64,000 nt of DNA from Burkholderiaceae bacterium (GCA_021463505.1 JAJTYR010000002.1:62001-126000); one strand, 5' to 3'; shown: positions 48,029 through 58,528, numbered from the stretch's first letter. A program made the numbers and translations. Notes: generated from the letters alone by a model not told the origin.

Positions 48029-48547
48029 CTACTTCCCGGGACAGCCCGCCGTGTCGCCGGGCACCGAGCCCACCAGCTTCAGGAAGTTCTCGAACGGGCC
48101 CATGTTACCCATTGCTTCCATCGTCGGGCCGTCGAAGGCGAGGCGACCGAACATCATCGCCTTCATCGGCCCGTATTCGCCCCGGCCCATCTCCAGCCAG
48201 CGGTCGGTGTGCGCATTCATCACGTAATCGGATCCGGTATCGACCTCCTCGGCATTCGGGCCGCCGCCGTAGACGCACAGCGCCTTGCCGTCCTGCAGCG
48301 AGACGCGCAATTCCGCGGTCGGCGCCTCGCCACAGTCCGCGCGCGCGACCTGCAGGATCTTGTAGCCCCGTCCCTTGTCGTTCGTCACCCAGCCGCTTTC
48401 GACCAGCTTGCCGACCAGTACGGGGTCCTTGTTCCATGCGTCGCACGCGGATTTCGCCCATTCGGCGGACATCATCGTGGGCGCGCCCCAGGCGGGGGCG
48501 GTGGCGCCGATCGCGATCAGCGAGGCGGCCAGGGTGATACGAATCAT
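48029..48547 (-). CDS. Exported SCP2-like lipid-binding protein
   Basis: 172 residues with a signal peptide (MIRITLAASLIAIGATAPAWG) and an SCP2-type fold: SAEWAKSACDAWNKDPVLVGKLVESG, VSLQDGKALCVYGG, GRGEYGPMKAMMFGRLAFDGP. Two cysteine pairs may form disulfides. GGAGGAGG just before the ATG at 48547. Ligand unknown. Confidence 0.72.
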   Translation of the reverse strand: MIRITLAASLIAIGATAPAWGAPTMMSAEWAKSACDAWNKDPVLVGKLVESGWVTNDKGRGYKILQVARADCGEAPTAELRVSLQDGKALCVYGGGPNAEEVDTGSDYVMNAHTDRWLEMGRGEYGPMKAMMFGRLAFDGPTMEAMGNMGPFENFLKLVGSVPGDTAGCPGK

Positions 48548-48566
48548 CGAGTTCCTCCTCCGGTGG

Positions 48567-49424
48567 TCAAAGCGTTCTTGCGGAGAACGTGTCGCACTGC
48601 GACGCGCGCCCGCTTTCGAATCCGGTCCGGAACCAGCGCACGCGCTGCGCCGACGTCCCATGCGTGAAGCTTTCCGGGGTCACGACCCCCTGCGACTGTT
48701 TCTGCAGCCGATCGTCGCCGACTGCCGAGGCGGCGTCCATGCCTTCCCCGATGTCGCCATCCTCGAGCCAGTTGCGCGCCTGCTGCGAGTGGTTCGCCCA
48801 GACGCCGGCATAGCAGTCGGCCTGCAACTCGAGCCGCACCGACAGCGCGTTGTACTGTTGCCCGGACGCACGCTGGCGCGCGCGGTCCATCTGCTCCATC
48901 GTACCGAGCAGGTTCTGCACGTGGTGCCCGACCTCGTGCGCGATCACGTAGGCCTGCGCGAAGTCGCCGGGCGCGCCGAGCCGCTCGCGCATCAGCTGGA
49001 AGAAGCTCAGGTCGATGTACAGCCGGTGGTCGCCGGGACAGTAGAACGGGCCCGTCGCCGCGGCGCCCAGTCCGCAGGCGGTGTCGATGCGTCCGCTGTA
49101 CAGCACGAGCTTCGGCGGCGAGTAGGTGCGGCCCGCCTGCTGGAAGGTCTGCGACCAGACGTCTTCGGTGCTGGCCAGCACCACGGACACGAAGCGGCCG
49201 CTTTCGTCGGTGGGCGCAGGCGCAGGACCCTGCTGCTGCGTCGACGTGCCGGTCATCGTATCGATGCCTTCCAGCACCCCCATGATCATTCGCGGATCGA
49301 CGCCGAACAGCCAGGATGCGATGAGCGCAACCGCGATCGTGCCCAGCCCCAGTCCGGCACGCCGGCTGCCCATGCCGCGGCGGTCCTCGACGTTCGAGCT
49401 TTCCCGTTCCCCCTGCCAGCGCAT
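48567..49424 (-). CDS. ypfJ: Neutral zinc metallopeptidase, YpfJ type
   Basis: 285 residues with a single N-terminal membrane anchor (IAVALIASWLFG near residue 30). The catalytic zinc site is YVIAHEVGHHVQNLLG, with the third ligand likely in LQADCYAGVWANHS. The C-terminal segment VTPESFTHGTSAQRVRWF is typical. Periplasmic substrate unknown. Its neighbour 20 bp downstream is the SCP2-like gene. Confidence 0.9.
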   Translation of the reverse strand: MRWQGERESSNVEDRRGMGSRRAGLGLGTIAVALIASWLFGVDPRMIMGVLEGIDTMTGTSTQQQGPAPAPTDESGRFVSVVLASTEDVWSQTFQQAGRTYSPPKLVLYSGRIDTACGLGAAATGPFYCPGDHRLYIDLSFFQLMRERLGAPGDFAQAYVIAHEVGHHVQNLLGTMEQMDRARQRASGQQYNALSVRLELQADCYAGVWANHSQQARNWLEDGDIGEGMDAASAVGDDRLQKQSQGVVTPESFTHGTSAQRVRWFRTGFESGRASQCDTFSARTL

Positions 49425-49487
49425 GGCGGCCTCCGTTCATCCGTCGGGGGCTCATCTTAGTTGCTCCTGCGCGCCAGCGCTCAGCGA

Positions 49488-49700
49488 TCACGCTGGATCA
49501 TCGCCTCCAGCGGGACCGGCCTGGCCGGCGCAGCCGAAGGCCTCGAAGCGCGCCTCGACGATCTCGCGCGCGGCGTTCTTCGCGGCGGCGAGCGCCTTGC
49601 GCACGCCGCTGTCGATGCCTCGCCGGATCTCCTCGACCGGCACGCCGCAGCGATGCTCGACGGCGTCGTCCGGCCGCTGGCGAAGCGAAACGGGTGCCAT
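49488..49700 (-). CDS. Possible small protein after transketolase
   Basis: 70 codons starting 4 bp after the tkt stop, with an acidic/basic helical stretch ([30 protein letters not shown]). No family recognised and no ribosome site outside tkt; it may simply be a spurious frame. Confidence 0.3.
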   Translation of the reverse strand: MAPVSLRQRPDDAVEHRCGVPVEEIRRGIDSGVRKALAAAKNAAREIVEARFEAFGCAGQAGPAGGDDPA

Positions 49701-49704
49701 CGGC

Positions 49705-51774
49705 TCAGGCCCCTGCTGCCGTGGAGGCGCGCTCGCGGCCGACGTGCGTCAGCACGAGGTCGGCCAGTGCCTGGGCCGTGAGGCCGAAATATGCGTAGAC
49801 GGCAGCAGCCGGCGCCGACTCGCCGAACGTGTCGACGCCCAGCGCCGCCACGCAGCCGTACTGCGACCACCAGCGCGAGATGCCGGCCTCGACGCCGAAG
49901 CGCGGCAGGCCGGCGGGCAGCACCTCTTCGCGCCAGGCGGCGTCCTGCCGGTCGAACACGGTCGTCGACGGGATCGAGACGACGCGCACCGGCACGCCGC
50001 GCGTGCCGAGGATTCCCTGCGCCTCGATCGCCAGCGCGACTTCGGAGCCGGTGGCCAGCAGCACCGCCACCGCGCCGTCCCGGTCGGCGAGCACGTAAGC
50101 GCCGCGCCGGATCGCCAGCACCTGTTCGGGCGTGCGCGTCTGCGCCGGCAGCGTCTGCCGCGACAGCAGCAGTGCGCTGGGGCGGGCCACCTGGCCGAGC
50201 GCGCCAAGCCACGCGACCGCGGTCTCGGCCGCGTCGCAGGGGCGCCAGACGTCGAGGCCCGGAATCAGCCTCAGGCTGGCCGCGTGCTCGACGGCCTGGT
50301 GCGTCGGTCCGTCTTCGCCCAGCCCGATCGAGTCGTGGGTGAAGACGTGCACGACGCGCTGCTTCATCAGTGCGGCCATGCGGATCGCGTTGCGGCTGTA
50401 ATCACTGAAGGTGAGGAAAGTGCCGCCATAGGGAGCGAAGCCGCCGTGCAGCGCCATGCCGTTCATCACCGCCGCCATGCCGAACTCGCGTACCCCGTAG
50501 TTGACGTGGCGACCACCCTTGTGACCGCCGCGCACGGCGCCGCAATCCGGGAAGTCGGTGAGGTTCGAGCCGGTCAGGTCGGCCGATCCGCCGATCAGTT
50601 CGGGCAGTTTCGGCGCGATGGCTGCGAGGACGTTCTGTGAAGCCTTGCGGGTGGCCATCGAGTCGTTCGACTGTCCGAAAGCGGCCATCACCGCGACCAG
50701 CGTCTCCTGGAAGTCGGTCGGCAGGTCGCCGCGCATCCGGCGACCGAACTCGGCGGCCAGCGACGGGAAGCCGGCCTGGTACGCGGTGAAGCGGCGCTGC
50801 CAGGCGCGGTACGCGTCCTCGCCGCGCTCGCGCGCGTTCCAGGCTTCGTAGACGTCCGCCGGGATCTCGAATGGTGGCCAGGGCCAGTCGAGCGCTGCGC
50901 GCGTCAGGCGCACCTCGTCGGCACCCAGTGCCTCGCCGTGCACTTTCGCGCTGCCGGCGCGATTGGGCGAGCCGCGGCCGATCTGCGTGCGGCAGACCAC
51001 GAGGCTGGGCGCGTCGTTGCAGTCCGTTGCGCGTCGCAGCGCGGCGTCGAGTGCGTCGACGTCGTGGCCATCGACCGGGCCGATCACGTTCCAGCCGTAC
51101 GCACGAAAGCGTGCCGGCGTGTCGTCGGGAAACCACGGCTCGACCGGGCCGTCGATCGAGATGCCGTTGTCATCGTAAAGCGCCACCAGCTTGTTCAGTC
51201 TCCAGGCCGCGGCCAGCGAGCAGGCCTCGTGGCTGAGGCCCTCCATCAGGCAACCGTCGCCGAGGAATACCCAGGTCCGGTGATCGACGATCTCGTGGCC
51301 GACGCGGTTGAACTCGTCGGCGAGCAACTTCTCGGCCAGCGCCATGCCGACCGCGTTGGCCAGCCCCTGGCCGAGCGGGCCGGTGGTGGTTTCGACGCCG
51401 GGGGTGACGCCGACTTCGGGATGACCCGGCGTGCGGCTGCCGAGCCGGCGGAAATTCTGCAACTCGGTGATCGGCAGGTCGTAACCGGTGAGATGCAGCA
51501 GCGCGTAGAGCAGCGCCGAGGCGTGACCGTTGGACAGCACGAAGCGGTCGCGATCGGCCCAGCGTGGATCGCCCGGATGATGCTTCAGATGCCGATCCCA
51601 CAGTGCGACGGCCATCTCCGCCATGCCCATCGGTGCGCCCGGGTGGCCGCTGCGGGCGTGTTCGACGGCATCTACCGCCAGCAGGCGCAGCGCATCGGCC
51701 ATGCGCCGGGTGCGCAGCGGTCGGTTGCCACGACGATCGGACGGGGTCGGGACAGCGGCGAGTTGCGCATTCAT
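49705..51774 (-). CDS. tkt: Transketolase
   Basis: Thiamine-diphosphate enzyme of the pentose phosphate/Calvin pathways, 689 residues. ThDP motif [20 protein letters not shown] with [10 protein letters not shown] near residue 195; substrate His-rich loops [14 protein letters not shown] near 45 and GYDLP. The C-terminal transketolase domain carries [19 protein letters not shown] and GSEVALAI. Starts at ATG 51774. No Calvin-cycle genes nearby, so a central carbon role. Confidence 0.95.
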   Translation of the reverse strand: MNAQLAAVPTPSDRRGNRPLRTRRMADALRLLAVDAVEHARSGHPGAPMGMAEMAVALWDRHLKHHPGDPRWADRDRFVLSNGHASALLYALLHLTGYDLPITELQNFRRLGSRTPGHPEVGVTPGVETTTGPLGQGLANAVGMALAEKLLADEFNRVGHEIVDHRTWVFLGDGCLMEGLSHEACSLAAAWRLNKLVALYDDNGISIDGPVEPWFPDDTPARFRAYGWNVIGPVDGHDVDALDAALRRATDCNDAPSLVVCRTQIGRGSPNRAGSAKVHGEALGADEVRLTRAALDWPWPPFEIPADVYEAWNARERGEDAYRAWQRRFTAYQAGFPSLAAEFGRRMRGDLPTDFQETLVAVMAAFGQSNDSMATRKASQNVLAAIAPKLPELIGGSADLTGSNLTDFPDCGAVRGGHKGGRHVNYGVREFGMAAVMNGMALHGGFAPYGGTFLTFSDYSRNAIRMAALMKQRVVHVFTHDSIGLGEDGPTHQAVEHAASLRLIPGLDVWRPCDAAETAVAWLGALGQVARPSALLLSRQTLPAQTRTPEQVLAIRRGAYVLADRDGAVAVLLATGSEVALAIEAQGILGTRGVPVRVVSIPSTTVFDRQDAAWREEVLPAGLPRFGVEAGISRWWSQYGCVAALGVDTFGESAPAAAVYAYFGLTAQALADLVLTHVGRERASTAAGA

Positions 51775-51868
51775 CGGAGTCTCCGGGCGATGACCCGAAG
51801 ACTCTAGGAGCCGCGCAGCCTCATTTGAAGTCAGGAATTCTTGGCATCGACTTCATCAAAACCTGAAG

Positions 51869-53476
51869 TCAGGAGTGCGGCTGAAGCGCAAAGCGCGCGC
51901 CGCCGCGTTCGCGCAGCACGCTGAAGCGCAGCTGCGGCCAGCGTTCCTGTGCCACCGTGATCTCGTGCGGCGTGCGCACCAGGTAGGTCGGCGCATCGGC
52001 GGCGTCGAGTGCCACGCGCGACGCATGCTGCTCGAGAAAGCGCGCCACCATCGCCTCGTCGTCGCCGTCGATCCAGCGCGCTGCGACATAGGGGGCCGGT
52101 GTGATCCGCGCCGCCACGTTGTACTCCACGCGCAGCCGGTGGGCGACCACCTCGAACTGCAGCTCGCCGACCGCCCCGAGCAGCAGCCGGCTGCCGCCGT
52201 CCTGGCGGAACACCTGGATCGCCCCCTCGTCGCCGAGCTGCGCGAGCGCTGCGCGCAGCTGCTTCATCCTCATCGGGTCGACCACCTCGATGGTGCGGAA
52301 CGATTCGGGGGCGAAGAACGGCAGGCCGCTGAAGTGCAGCACTTCGCCTTCGGTGAGCGTGTCGCCGAGGCTGAGCGTGCCGTGGTTGGGAATGCCGATG
52401 ATGTCGCCCGGATACGCCTCGTCCACGAGGTCGCGCCGTTGGGACAGGAACGTGACCACGTTCTGCGGGCGCAGCGGGCGCTTCGTGCGCGTGACGAACA
52501 GCGCCATGCCGCGCTCGAAGCGCCCCGAGCACACGCGCACGAAGGCCACGCGGTCGCGATGCTGCGGGTCCATGTTCGCCTGCACCTTGAAGACGACGCC
52601 GCTGAACTTCGGCTCGTCGGGCGCGACCATGCGCTCGTCGGCGTGCTTCGGCCCCGGCATCGGCACCAGGTCGACGATCGCGTCGAGCACCTCGCGCACC
52701 CCGAAGTTGTTGATGGCCGAACCGAAGAACACCGGCGTCTGGCGTGCGTCGAGGAACAACCCGCGGTCGAATTCGGGCGTGGCGCCGTGTACCAGTTCGA
52801 GTTCGGGTGCCGCGTCGACCCACTCCTGTCCAAGCGTCGTCGCCTGCGCCGGATCGTTCACGTCCACCCGTTCGGCCTCGCCGACGTCGCGGTCCATGCC
52901 CGGGCGAAAGCGCCGCACGCGCCCGATGCGCAGGTCGTAGACACCACGGAAGCGGTGGCCCATGCCGATCGGCCAGGTGAACGGGATCGGGGCCATGCCG
53001 AGTTCGCGCTCGATCTCGTCGACCAGGTCGAGCGGGCCGCGTACTTCACGGTCGAGCTTGTTGACGAACGTGACGATCGGGATGTTGCGACTGCGGCAGA
53101 TGCGCAGCAGCCGCAGCGTCTGCGACTCGATGCCGTTGGCCGCGTCGATCACCATCAGTGCCGCGTCGACCGCCGTGAGCACCCGGTAGGTGTCCTCGGA
53201 GAAGTCCTGGTGCCCGGGCGTGTCGAGCAGGTTGATCACGCAGTCACGATGCACGAACTGCATCACCGAACTCGCCACCGAGATGCCGCGCTGCTTTTCG
53301 ATCTCCATCCAGTCGGAGGTCGCGTGGCGGCTCGCCTTGCGCGCCTTGACGCTGCCGGCGATCTGGATCGCCCCCGAGAACAGCAGCAGTTTCTCGGTGA
53401 GCGTGGTCTTGCCGGCGTCGGGGTGCGAGATGATGGCGAAGGTTCTTCGCCGCGTGTACTCGGGGAGAGCTTGCAT
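51869..53476 (-). CDS. prfC: Peptide chain release factor 3
   Basis: GTPase that recycles RF1/RF2 after translation termination, 535 residues. G motifs: SHPDAGKTTLTEKLL (P-loop), DTPGHQDFSEDT (G3), NKLDREVRG (G4). The RF3-specific domains follow, with GVVFKVQANMDPQHRDRVAF, VGELQFEVVAHRL and the C-terminal half. Distinguished from EF-G by the two-domain end and by length. Its ATG at 53476 has no obvious ribosome site. Confidence 0.95.
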   Translation of the reverse strand: MQALPEYTRRRTFAIISHPDAGKTTLTEKLLLFSGAIQIAGSVKARKASRHATSDWMEIEKQRGISVASSVMQFVHRDCVINLLDTPGHQDFSEDTYRVLTAVDAALMVIDAANGIESQTLRLLRICRSRNIPIVTFVNKLDREVRGPLDLVDEIERELGMAPIPFTWPIGMGHRFRGVYDLRIGRVRRFRPGMDRDVGEAERVDVNDPAQATTLGQEWVDAAPELELVHGATPEFDRGLFLDARQTPVFFGSAINNFGVREVLDAIVDLVPMPGPKHADERMVAPDEPKFSGVVFKVQANMDPQHRDRVAFVRVCSGRFERGMALFVTRTKRPLRPQNVVTFLSQRRDLVDEAYPGDIIGIPNHGTLSLGDTLTEGEVLHFSGLPFFAPESFRTIEVVDPMRMKQLRAALAQLGDEGAIQVFRQDGGSRLLLGAVGELQFEVVAHRLRVEYNVAARITPAPYVAARWIDGDDEAMVARFLEQHASRVALDAADAPTYLVRTPHEITVAQERWPQLRFSVLRERGGARFALQPHS

Positions 53477-53533
53477 CGTGGGCCCCTGGGGGCCCCGAAG
53501 TATATGCGAACGGCGCCGCGCGGCGCCGGCGGA

Positions 53534-54151
53534 TCAGAAGTGCGGGCGCAGCGCCTCGCCCCAGCCCTGCAGCGGCCCGAGCGGATTGCGGGTGACCTGC
53601 AGTTCGTGCAGGCTGGGCTGGCCGCCGAATACCGTGTAGACCACCAGGTCGTCGACGAACAGGATCAGGCCATTGAAGATCCAGCCGGTGATGTTGGTCT
53701 CGCGGCGGAATGCGAACGAGTCGAGCCAGAAGTTGCCGATGCGGTCGCGCTTGATCTTGCGCACCGCGACCGCGTAGCCCGAGCACTCCTTGCCGGCGGC
53801 CAGGCAGGTGCGGATGCCGGGCTCGTATTCATCGGGTCGCAGTGCACTGCCGGCCGAGAAACGCTGGACGATCTCGGGGTAGGTGAGGATCGTCACCGCC
53901 GGATTGCGCCTGGGGTCGAAGCCACTCTCGATCAGCACCGACTTGCGGGTGGAGAACGGCTCGATCGCTTCGATCGCCTCGCGGGCCTCGTCGAAGCTGC
54001 GCCATTCCACCTGCGTTGCGTCCGAGGCGTCGGGCAGCAGCGTCTGGCAGCCCGCGAGGGTGGCCGCGGACAGAGTCACGAGGAGGGCAATTCGGCGAAA
54101 CGCGGCAGCTCCGGGGAGCGGGGCAGAGACGGCGCGGCGCATCGTTTGCAT
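53534..54151 (-). CDS. Outer-membrane lipoprotein, unknown function
   Basis: 205 residues with a lipobox near residue 35 (TLSAATLAGC). The mature part begins QTLLPDASDATQVEWRSFDEAREAIE and includes GFDPRRNP, TYPEIVQRFSAGS and NITGWIFNGLILFVDDLVVY, a hydrophobic C-terminal stretch. No enzyme motif. The ATG at 54151 (MQTM) is nine bases before another at 54142. Perhaps a beta-barrel or stress lipoprotein; unrecognised. Confidence 0.75.
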   Translation of the reverse strand: MQTMRRAVSAPLPGAAAFRRIALLVTLSAATLAGCQTLLPDASDATQVEWRSFDEAREAIEAIEPFSTRKSVLIESGFDPRRNPAVTILTYPEIVQRFSAGSALRPDEYEPGIRTCLAAGKECSGYAVAVRKIKRDRIGNFWLDSFAFRRETNITGWIFNGLILFVDDLVVYTVFGGQPSLHELQVTRNPLGPLQGWGEALRPHF

Positions 54152-54375
54152 GATGCAGTATCGGGCAGGCGCGCCGCGCGCGCCATTGCGCTGGGTCAAG
54201 CCGGGCCGGGTCGGGACCGGGCTCTGGAGCATGCCGGACCGCGCGTCGTACTGATACCCGGGTATCGGTCGGCCGGGGGAGAGAGTTGCATCGGCCCCCG
54301 AAAGGCGGAAAATGACGCTTTTCACCCGATGCCCCGCTTCGACCGGCCTGCGGTGGCGCACCCGAACGGCCCCAT

Positions 54376-55812
54376 TTGAGCACGACCTTCGATTCCTTCG
54401 GCCTTGCCGAACCCATCCTGCGAGCAGTCACCGAACTCGGTTACAGGGAACCTACACCGATCCAGGCGCAGGCGATTCCGATCGTCATGCAGGGGCGCGA
54501 CGTGATGGGCGCCGCCCAGACGGGCACCGGCAAGACCGCCGGTTTCGCGTTGCCGATCCTTCAGCGCCTGATGCCGCTGGCCAACACAAGCGCCTCGCCG
54601 GCGCGCCACCCGGTGCGTGCGCTGATCCTCGCGCCCACCCGCGAACTCGCCGACCAGATCCACGAGAACGTCCGCGAATACGCGCGGTACACCGGCCTGA
54701 AGTCGGCGGTGGTGTTCGGCGGCGTCGACATCAAGCCGCAGATCACCGCGCTGCGCCAGGGCTGCGAGGTGCTGATCGCCACGCCAGGGCGGCTGCTCGA
54801 CCACATGGGCCAGAAGACGGTCTCGTTGGCGCAGGCCGAACTGCTGGTGCTCGACGAAGCCGACCGGATGCTCGACATGGGCTTCCTGCCCGACATCCAG
54901 CGGATCATCCACGCATTGCCGGCGCGGCGCCAGAACCTGATGTTCTCGGCCACTTTCTCCACCGAGATTCGCAAGCTGGCCGAAGCCTTCCTGAACGACC
55001 CGGTGCTGATCGAGGTGGCCCGGCGCAACGCCACCGCCGAGAACGTCGAACAGCTGGCCTTTCGCGTGGCCGGGCTCGAGGCCAAGCGCGCGGCGGTCGC
55101 GAAGCTGGTGCGCGAGCGGCAGCTGTCGCAGGTGATCGTCTTCACCAATACGAAGATCGGTGCGGGCCGGCTCGCGCGGCAACTCGAGCGCGACGGTCTG
55201 AACGCTGCCGCGATCCACGGTGACAAGACCCAGCAGGAGCGGCTGGCCACGCTCGAAGCCTTCAAGAAGGGCGAGATCGTCGTGCTGGTGGCCACCGACG
55301 TGGCTGCGCGCGGACTCGACATCGTCGAACTGCCGGCGGTCATCAACTACGACCTGCCGTACAACGCCGAAGACTACGTGCACCGCATCGGCCGCACCGG
55401 TCGCGCCGGGGCGAGCGGCGTGGCGCTGTCGCTGATGACGGGCGGCGACGAACGTCTGCTCGCCGACATCGAGCGACTGATCAAGCGCAAGCTGCCGGTC
55501 GAGGCGCTCGACGTCGGGCCGGCCGAGACGCGGCAGCGCCCCGAGCGGCGCGAAGCGCCCGAAGCGCGTCGCGAGCGCACCGGCGCACCAAAGCGTCGGC
55601 GCCCCGATGCCGAGTCGCGCGCGCCGCGTGCCATCGGTGTCTCCACCGATCCGTTTTTCACCGAACCCTACGTCCCGCAGGCGGCCGAGCCGGCCGGAGC
55701 CTCCGCACAAGCAGGGGCGCCGGCCGATGCGCCGGCGCGCGGATCGGTCGCCGGCCCGCGCAAGACGAATCGCCCGGTGGCGGCGTTGCTCGGCGGCGGC
55801 AGGAAAGCCTGA
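54376..55812 (+). CDS. rhlE: DEAD-box ATP-dependent RNA helicase, RhlE type
   Basis: 478 residues. Q motif TPIQAQAIP, Walker A AQTGTGKTAGFALP, PTRELADQI, DEAD in LVLDEADRMLDMGF, SAT in FSATFS, and HRIGRTGRAG. A C-terminal tail is rich in Arg, Pro and Ala (RERTGAPKRRRPDAESRA), typical for RhlE. Start TTG 54376 (MSTTFDSFG); no ATG earlier fits. Roles in ribosome assembly and mRNA decay. Convergent with gluQ (7-bp gap). Confidence 0.93.
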   Translation: MSTTFDSFGLAEPILRAVTELGYREPTPIQAQAIPIVMQGRDVMGAAQTGTGKTAGFALPILQRLMPLANTSASPARHPVRALILAPTRELADQIHENVREYARYTGLKSAVVFGGVDIKPQITALRQGCEVLIATPGRLLDHMGQKTVSLAQAELLVLDEADRMLDMGFLPDIQRIIHALPARRQNLMFSATFSTEIRKLAEAFLNDPVLIEVARRNATAENVEQLAFRVAGLEAKRAAVAKLVRERQLSQVIVFTNTKIGAGRLARQLERDGLNAAAIHGDKTQQERLATLEAFKKGEIVVLVATDVAARGLDIVELPAVINYDLPYNAEDYVHRIGRTGRAGASGVALSLMTGGDERLLADIERLIKRKLPVEALDVGPAETRQRPERREAPEARRERTGAPKRRRPDAESRAPRAIGVSTDPFFTEPYVPQAAEPAGASAQAGAPADAPARGSVAGPRKTNRPVAALLGGGRKA

Positions 55813-55819
55813 GGCCGGT

Positions 55820-56716
55820 TCACGCTGCGTTCATCCACGGCGAGCGCGCCCAGCGCGCAATCGCCTCGGACCAGAAGCCGGCGGGTGTCGCGGCACCGAC
55901 GTCGCCCAGGCCCAGGAAGCCGAGCGCCGCGTCCAGCGCGCGTACGCCGTGCCGCGGATCGATCGGTGCGGCGCCCGTCTGCTTCGAGAGCTTCTCGCCG
56001 TGCGCGTCGACCACCACCGGCAGGTGCAGGTAGCGCGGCGTCGGCAGGCCCAGCAGTCGTTGCAGGTGGATCTGGCGTGCCGTGGACTCGAACAGGTCGG
56101 CGCCGCGCACCACATCGGTGATCTGCTGCCAGGCGTCGTCGACCACCACCGCGAGCTGGTAGGCCCAGAGGCTGTCGGCGCGGCGCACGACGAAGTCGCC
56201 CACCGTTGCTTCGAGGCGTTCGACCGATTCACCGGCACGCCGGTCGCGCCAGGCGATCGGTGCCGCGTCGACGCGCACGCGCCACGCGCGGGCTTCGCGG
56301 CCCGCGGGCATGCCGTGGCGACAGGTGCCGGGATAGACCAGCCCGGCACTGCGCGAACGCGCGTGCCCGCTGCGCAGCACCGAATCGGCGACTTCCCGGC
56401 GTGTACAGGCGCAGGGGTAGACGAGGCCGGCCGCCGCCAGGCGCTCGAACGCGGCGCGATACGCGGCATCGCGCCCGCTCTGGTGGACGATGTCGCCGTC
56501 GTGTGCGAAGCCGAGTCGCGCGAGCGTCCCGACGATCGACGCGCCGGCCCCGTGCGCCTCGCGCGGCGGATCGAGGTCTTCGATGCGCAGCAGCCAGCGG
56601 CCGTGGTGCGCGCGCGCATCGAGATAGCTGGCCATCGCGGCGACCAGCGAGCCCGCGTGCAGCGGCCCGGTCGGCGACGGTGCGAAGCGTCCGACGTAAG
56701 ACTGCGGATCGTTCAC
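55820..56716 (-). CDS. gluQ: Glutamyl-Q tRNA(Asp) synthetase
   Basis: Truncated GluRS paralogue that adds glutamate to the queuosine base of tRNA-Asp, 298 residues. Class I signatures RFAPSPTGPLHAGSLVAA (HIGH equivalent HAGS) and KLSKQTG (KMSKS-like), a zinc site built around YPCACTRREV, and DPRHGVRALDAALGFLG at the end. GTG 56716 overlaps the upstream hydrolase stop (GTGA). It uses the Q base made by QueG. Confidence 0.9.
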   Translation of the reverse strand: MNDPQSYVGRFAPSPTGPLHAGSLVAAMASYLDARAHHGRWLLRIEDLDPPREAHGAGASIVGTLARLGFAHDGDIVHQSGRDAAYRAAFERLAAAGLVYPCACTRREVADSVLRSGHARSRSAGLVYPGTCRHGMPAGREARAWRVRVDAAPIAWRDRRAGESVERLEATVGDFVVRRADSLWAYQLAVVVDDAWQQITDVVRGADLFESTARQIHLQRLLGLPTPRYLHLPVVVDAHGEKLSKQTGAAPIDPRHGVRALDAALGFLGLGDVGAATPAGFWSEAIARWARSPWMNAA

Positions 56717-57588
56717 CGGGCAGCCCGTCCTCCTTGGTCCGTTTGCCTTCTCGCTTCCAGCCAGGCTTCGAGGTCGGCGAGCACCGCACCGCGCCCGGCC
56801 GGCGTCTCGTTCAGGATCTCGTGCCACAGCCCCGGGTATTCGCGCGCGACCAGCAGCGACGGCGGCGCGCGCCGCGCGAATTCGCGGCTGCCCTCGGGGT
56901 CCACGAGCCGGTCGTCTCCGGCGAAGGCGAGCAGGGTGGGCACCGCCAGCGTCGGGGCCGCGTCGAGCGCCTTGCGTGCGCCGTCGACGATGAAGCGGCC
57001 GAGCCGCGCGCAGATGCGGTCGTGCACCAGCGGGTCGGCGAGGTAGGCGCGCACGATCGCCGGGTCGTGCGAGAGTTTCGAGGGATCGAGACCGTTGCCG
57101 ACGGCGACCTCGGGCGCCACGCGCGACATCACCGCAAGCAGGGCTTTCTGGAACACGCCGAGTCCGGGTGCGAGTGCCGGAGAAGACAGCACCAGGCCCG
57201 AGATGCGCTCGGGATGGCGCAACGCATAGGTGAGCGCGACCAGGCCGCCGAGGCTGTGGCCGATCAGCAGCGGTGCCGCCGGCATCGGCGTGCCGAGCGC
57301 GTCGATCGCCGCGGCCAGGTCGTCGACGAGATCGTTCGACGCCGCCAGCGTGCCGCGCGCGCCCTGCGAGCGGCCGTGGCCGCGGTGATCATGGCCGCGC
57401 AGCGTCCAGCCGCGCGCCGCGAGCCATTCGCCGAGCGCCGCATAGCGTCCGACGTGTTCGCCCAGGCCGTGCACGATCACGATCGTGCGCGAGCCGGCGG
57501 GCGCCGGTGTCGCAGCTCGCCAGCACAGTCCGCGCAGTTCGATGCCGTCGGGCCGCGCGAGAGTGAAGGATTCGGCAACGATCGTCAT
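56713..57588 (-). CDS. Alpha/beta hydrolase, monoacylglycerol-lipase-like
   Basis: 291 residues. Oxyanion motif IVHGLGEHVGRYAALGEWLA, nucleophile elbow IGHSLGGLVAL near residue 113, acid in AFAGDDRLVDPEGS and His in GLWHEIL near residue 265. It belongs to the Hydrolase_4 (lysophospholipase/monoglyceride lipase) group. No signal peptide. Its stop overlaps gluQ by 4 bp. Confidence 0.85.
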   Translation of the reverse strand: MTIVAESFTLARPDGIELRGLCWRAATPAPAGSRTIVIVHGLGEHVGRYAALGEWLAARGWTLRGHDHRGHGRSQGARGTLAASNDLVDDLAAAIDALGTPMPAAPLLIGHSLGGLVALTYALRHPERISGLVLSSPALAPGLGVFQKALLAVMSRVAPEVAVGNGLDPSKLSHDPAIVRAYLADPLVHDRICARLGRFIVDGARKALDAAPTLAVPTLLAFAGDDRLVDPEGSREFARRAPPSLLVAREYPGLWHEILNETPAGRGAVLADLEAWLEARRQTDQGGRAAR

Positions 57589-57616
57589 GGCGTCTGCGGC
57601 TCCGCTCAGTGCCTGC

Positions 57617-58528
57617 TCAATGAAGTCCGGCGGGCTGGGTTGCCGCCTGGGCGGTCGGCAGCGCGCGACGCCCCAGCAGCGTGTCGCCGACCAGCGCGGC
57701 CAGCACCAGCAGCCCGCCCTGGATCGTCGCCGCGGACATCGCTTCGCCGGCGCCCAACCAGGCCCAGATCGGGCCGAGTACCACCTCGAGCAGGCCGATC
57801 AGCGCCACTTCGTGCGGGGCGAGCTGGCGCACTGCGCGGATCATCAGGAAACAGGGGATCGCGAGTTGCACCGCGCCAAGCAGTGCAAGGAGCGCGAGGT
57901 CGCGTGCGCTGGCCCCGAACGGCCAGGCCAGCGGCGCAGTGGCGATGCAGCACAGGATCGCGCCGACCAGCACTGCGGGGGCCAGATCGACCTGTGCGTG
58001 CAGGCGCTTGAGGGTGACGATGTTGATCGCTGAAGCCACGGGCACCGCCAGCGCGATCGCCATGCCGGCGGGGCCGTCGACGCTGACGCCTTCGCGCACC
58101 ATCCACCCGATGCCGGTGCCGGCCGCCAGGATCGCGAACGCGGTCGTGCCCGACACCCGCGTGCCGAGCACGATACGGCCGAGCAGTGCCGCGAGCAGCG
58201 GCGCCACGCTCAATACCAGCAGCGTGTTGGCCACGCTGGTGCGGGTGAGCGCGAGCATGAAGCAGGTGAACATCACGCCCCACATCGCCCCCGAGAACAG
58301 CCCCGGCCAGCCCATCTCGCGCACCGGCGCGAACGGGTTGCCGCGCTGCTGCCAGCCGAGAATGGCCAGCATCGAGAGCGCGCAGAACAGGCCGCGCCAG
58401 AAAGTGATCTCGAAGCCCCCGGCGGCATCGAGCTGGCGCGTGACCACCCCTGCGATGCTCCAGAGAAGCGCGCAGAAGGCGAGCAGCAGCGCGGCGCGCC
58501 GATGCGCGGCGTGTGGGGTGGGGAACAT
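57617..58528 (-). CDS. EamA/DMT-family transporter
   Basis: 303 residues, ten predicted helices in two EamA repeats: AALLLAFCALLWSIAGVVTRQ, LFCALSMLAILGW, ALTRTSVANTLLVLSVAPLLAALLG and IRAVRQLAPHEVALIGLLEVVLGPIWAWLGAGE. Export of metabolites is the likely job. Its ATG at 58528 lies in the left arm of the palindromic region shared with dnaE. Confidence 0.9.
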   Translation of the reverse strand: MFPTPHAAHRRAALLLAFCALLWSIAGVVTRQLDAAGGFEITFWRGLFCALSMLAILGWQQRGNPFAPVREMGWPGLFSGAMWGVMFTCFMLALTRTSVANTLLVLSVAPLLAALLGRIVLGTRVSGTTAFAILAAGTGIGWMVREGVSVDGPAGMAIALAVPVASAINIVTLKRLHAQVDLAPAVLVGAILCCIATAPLAWPFGASARDLALLALLGAVQLAIPCFLMIRAVRQLAPHEVALIGLLEVVLGPIWAWLGAGEAMSAATIQGGLLVLAALVGDTLLGRRALPTAQAATQPAGLH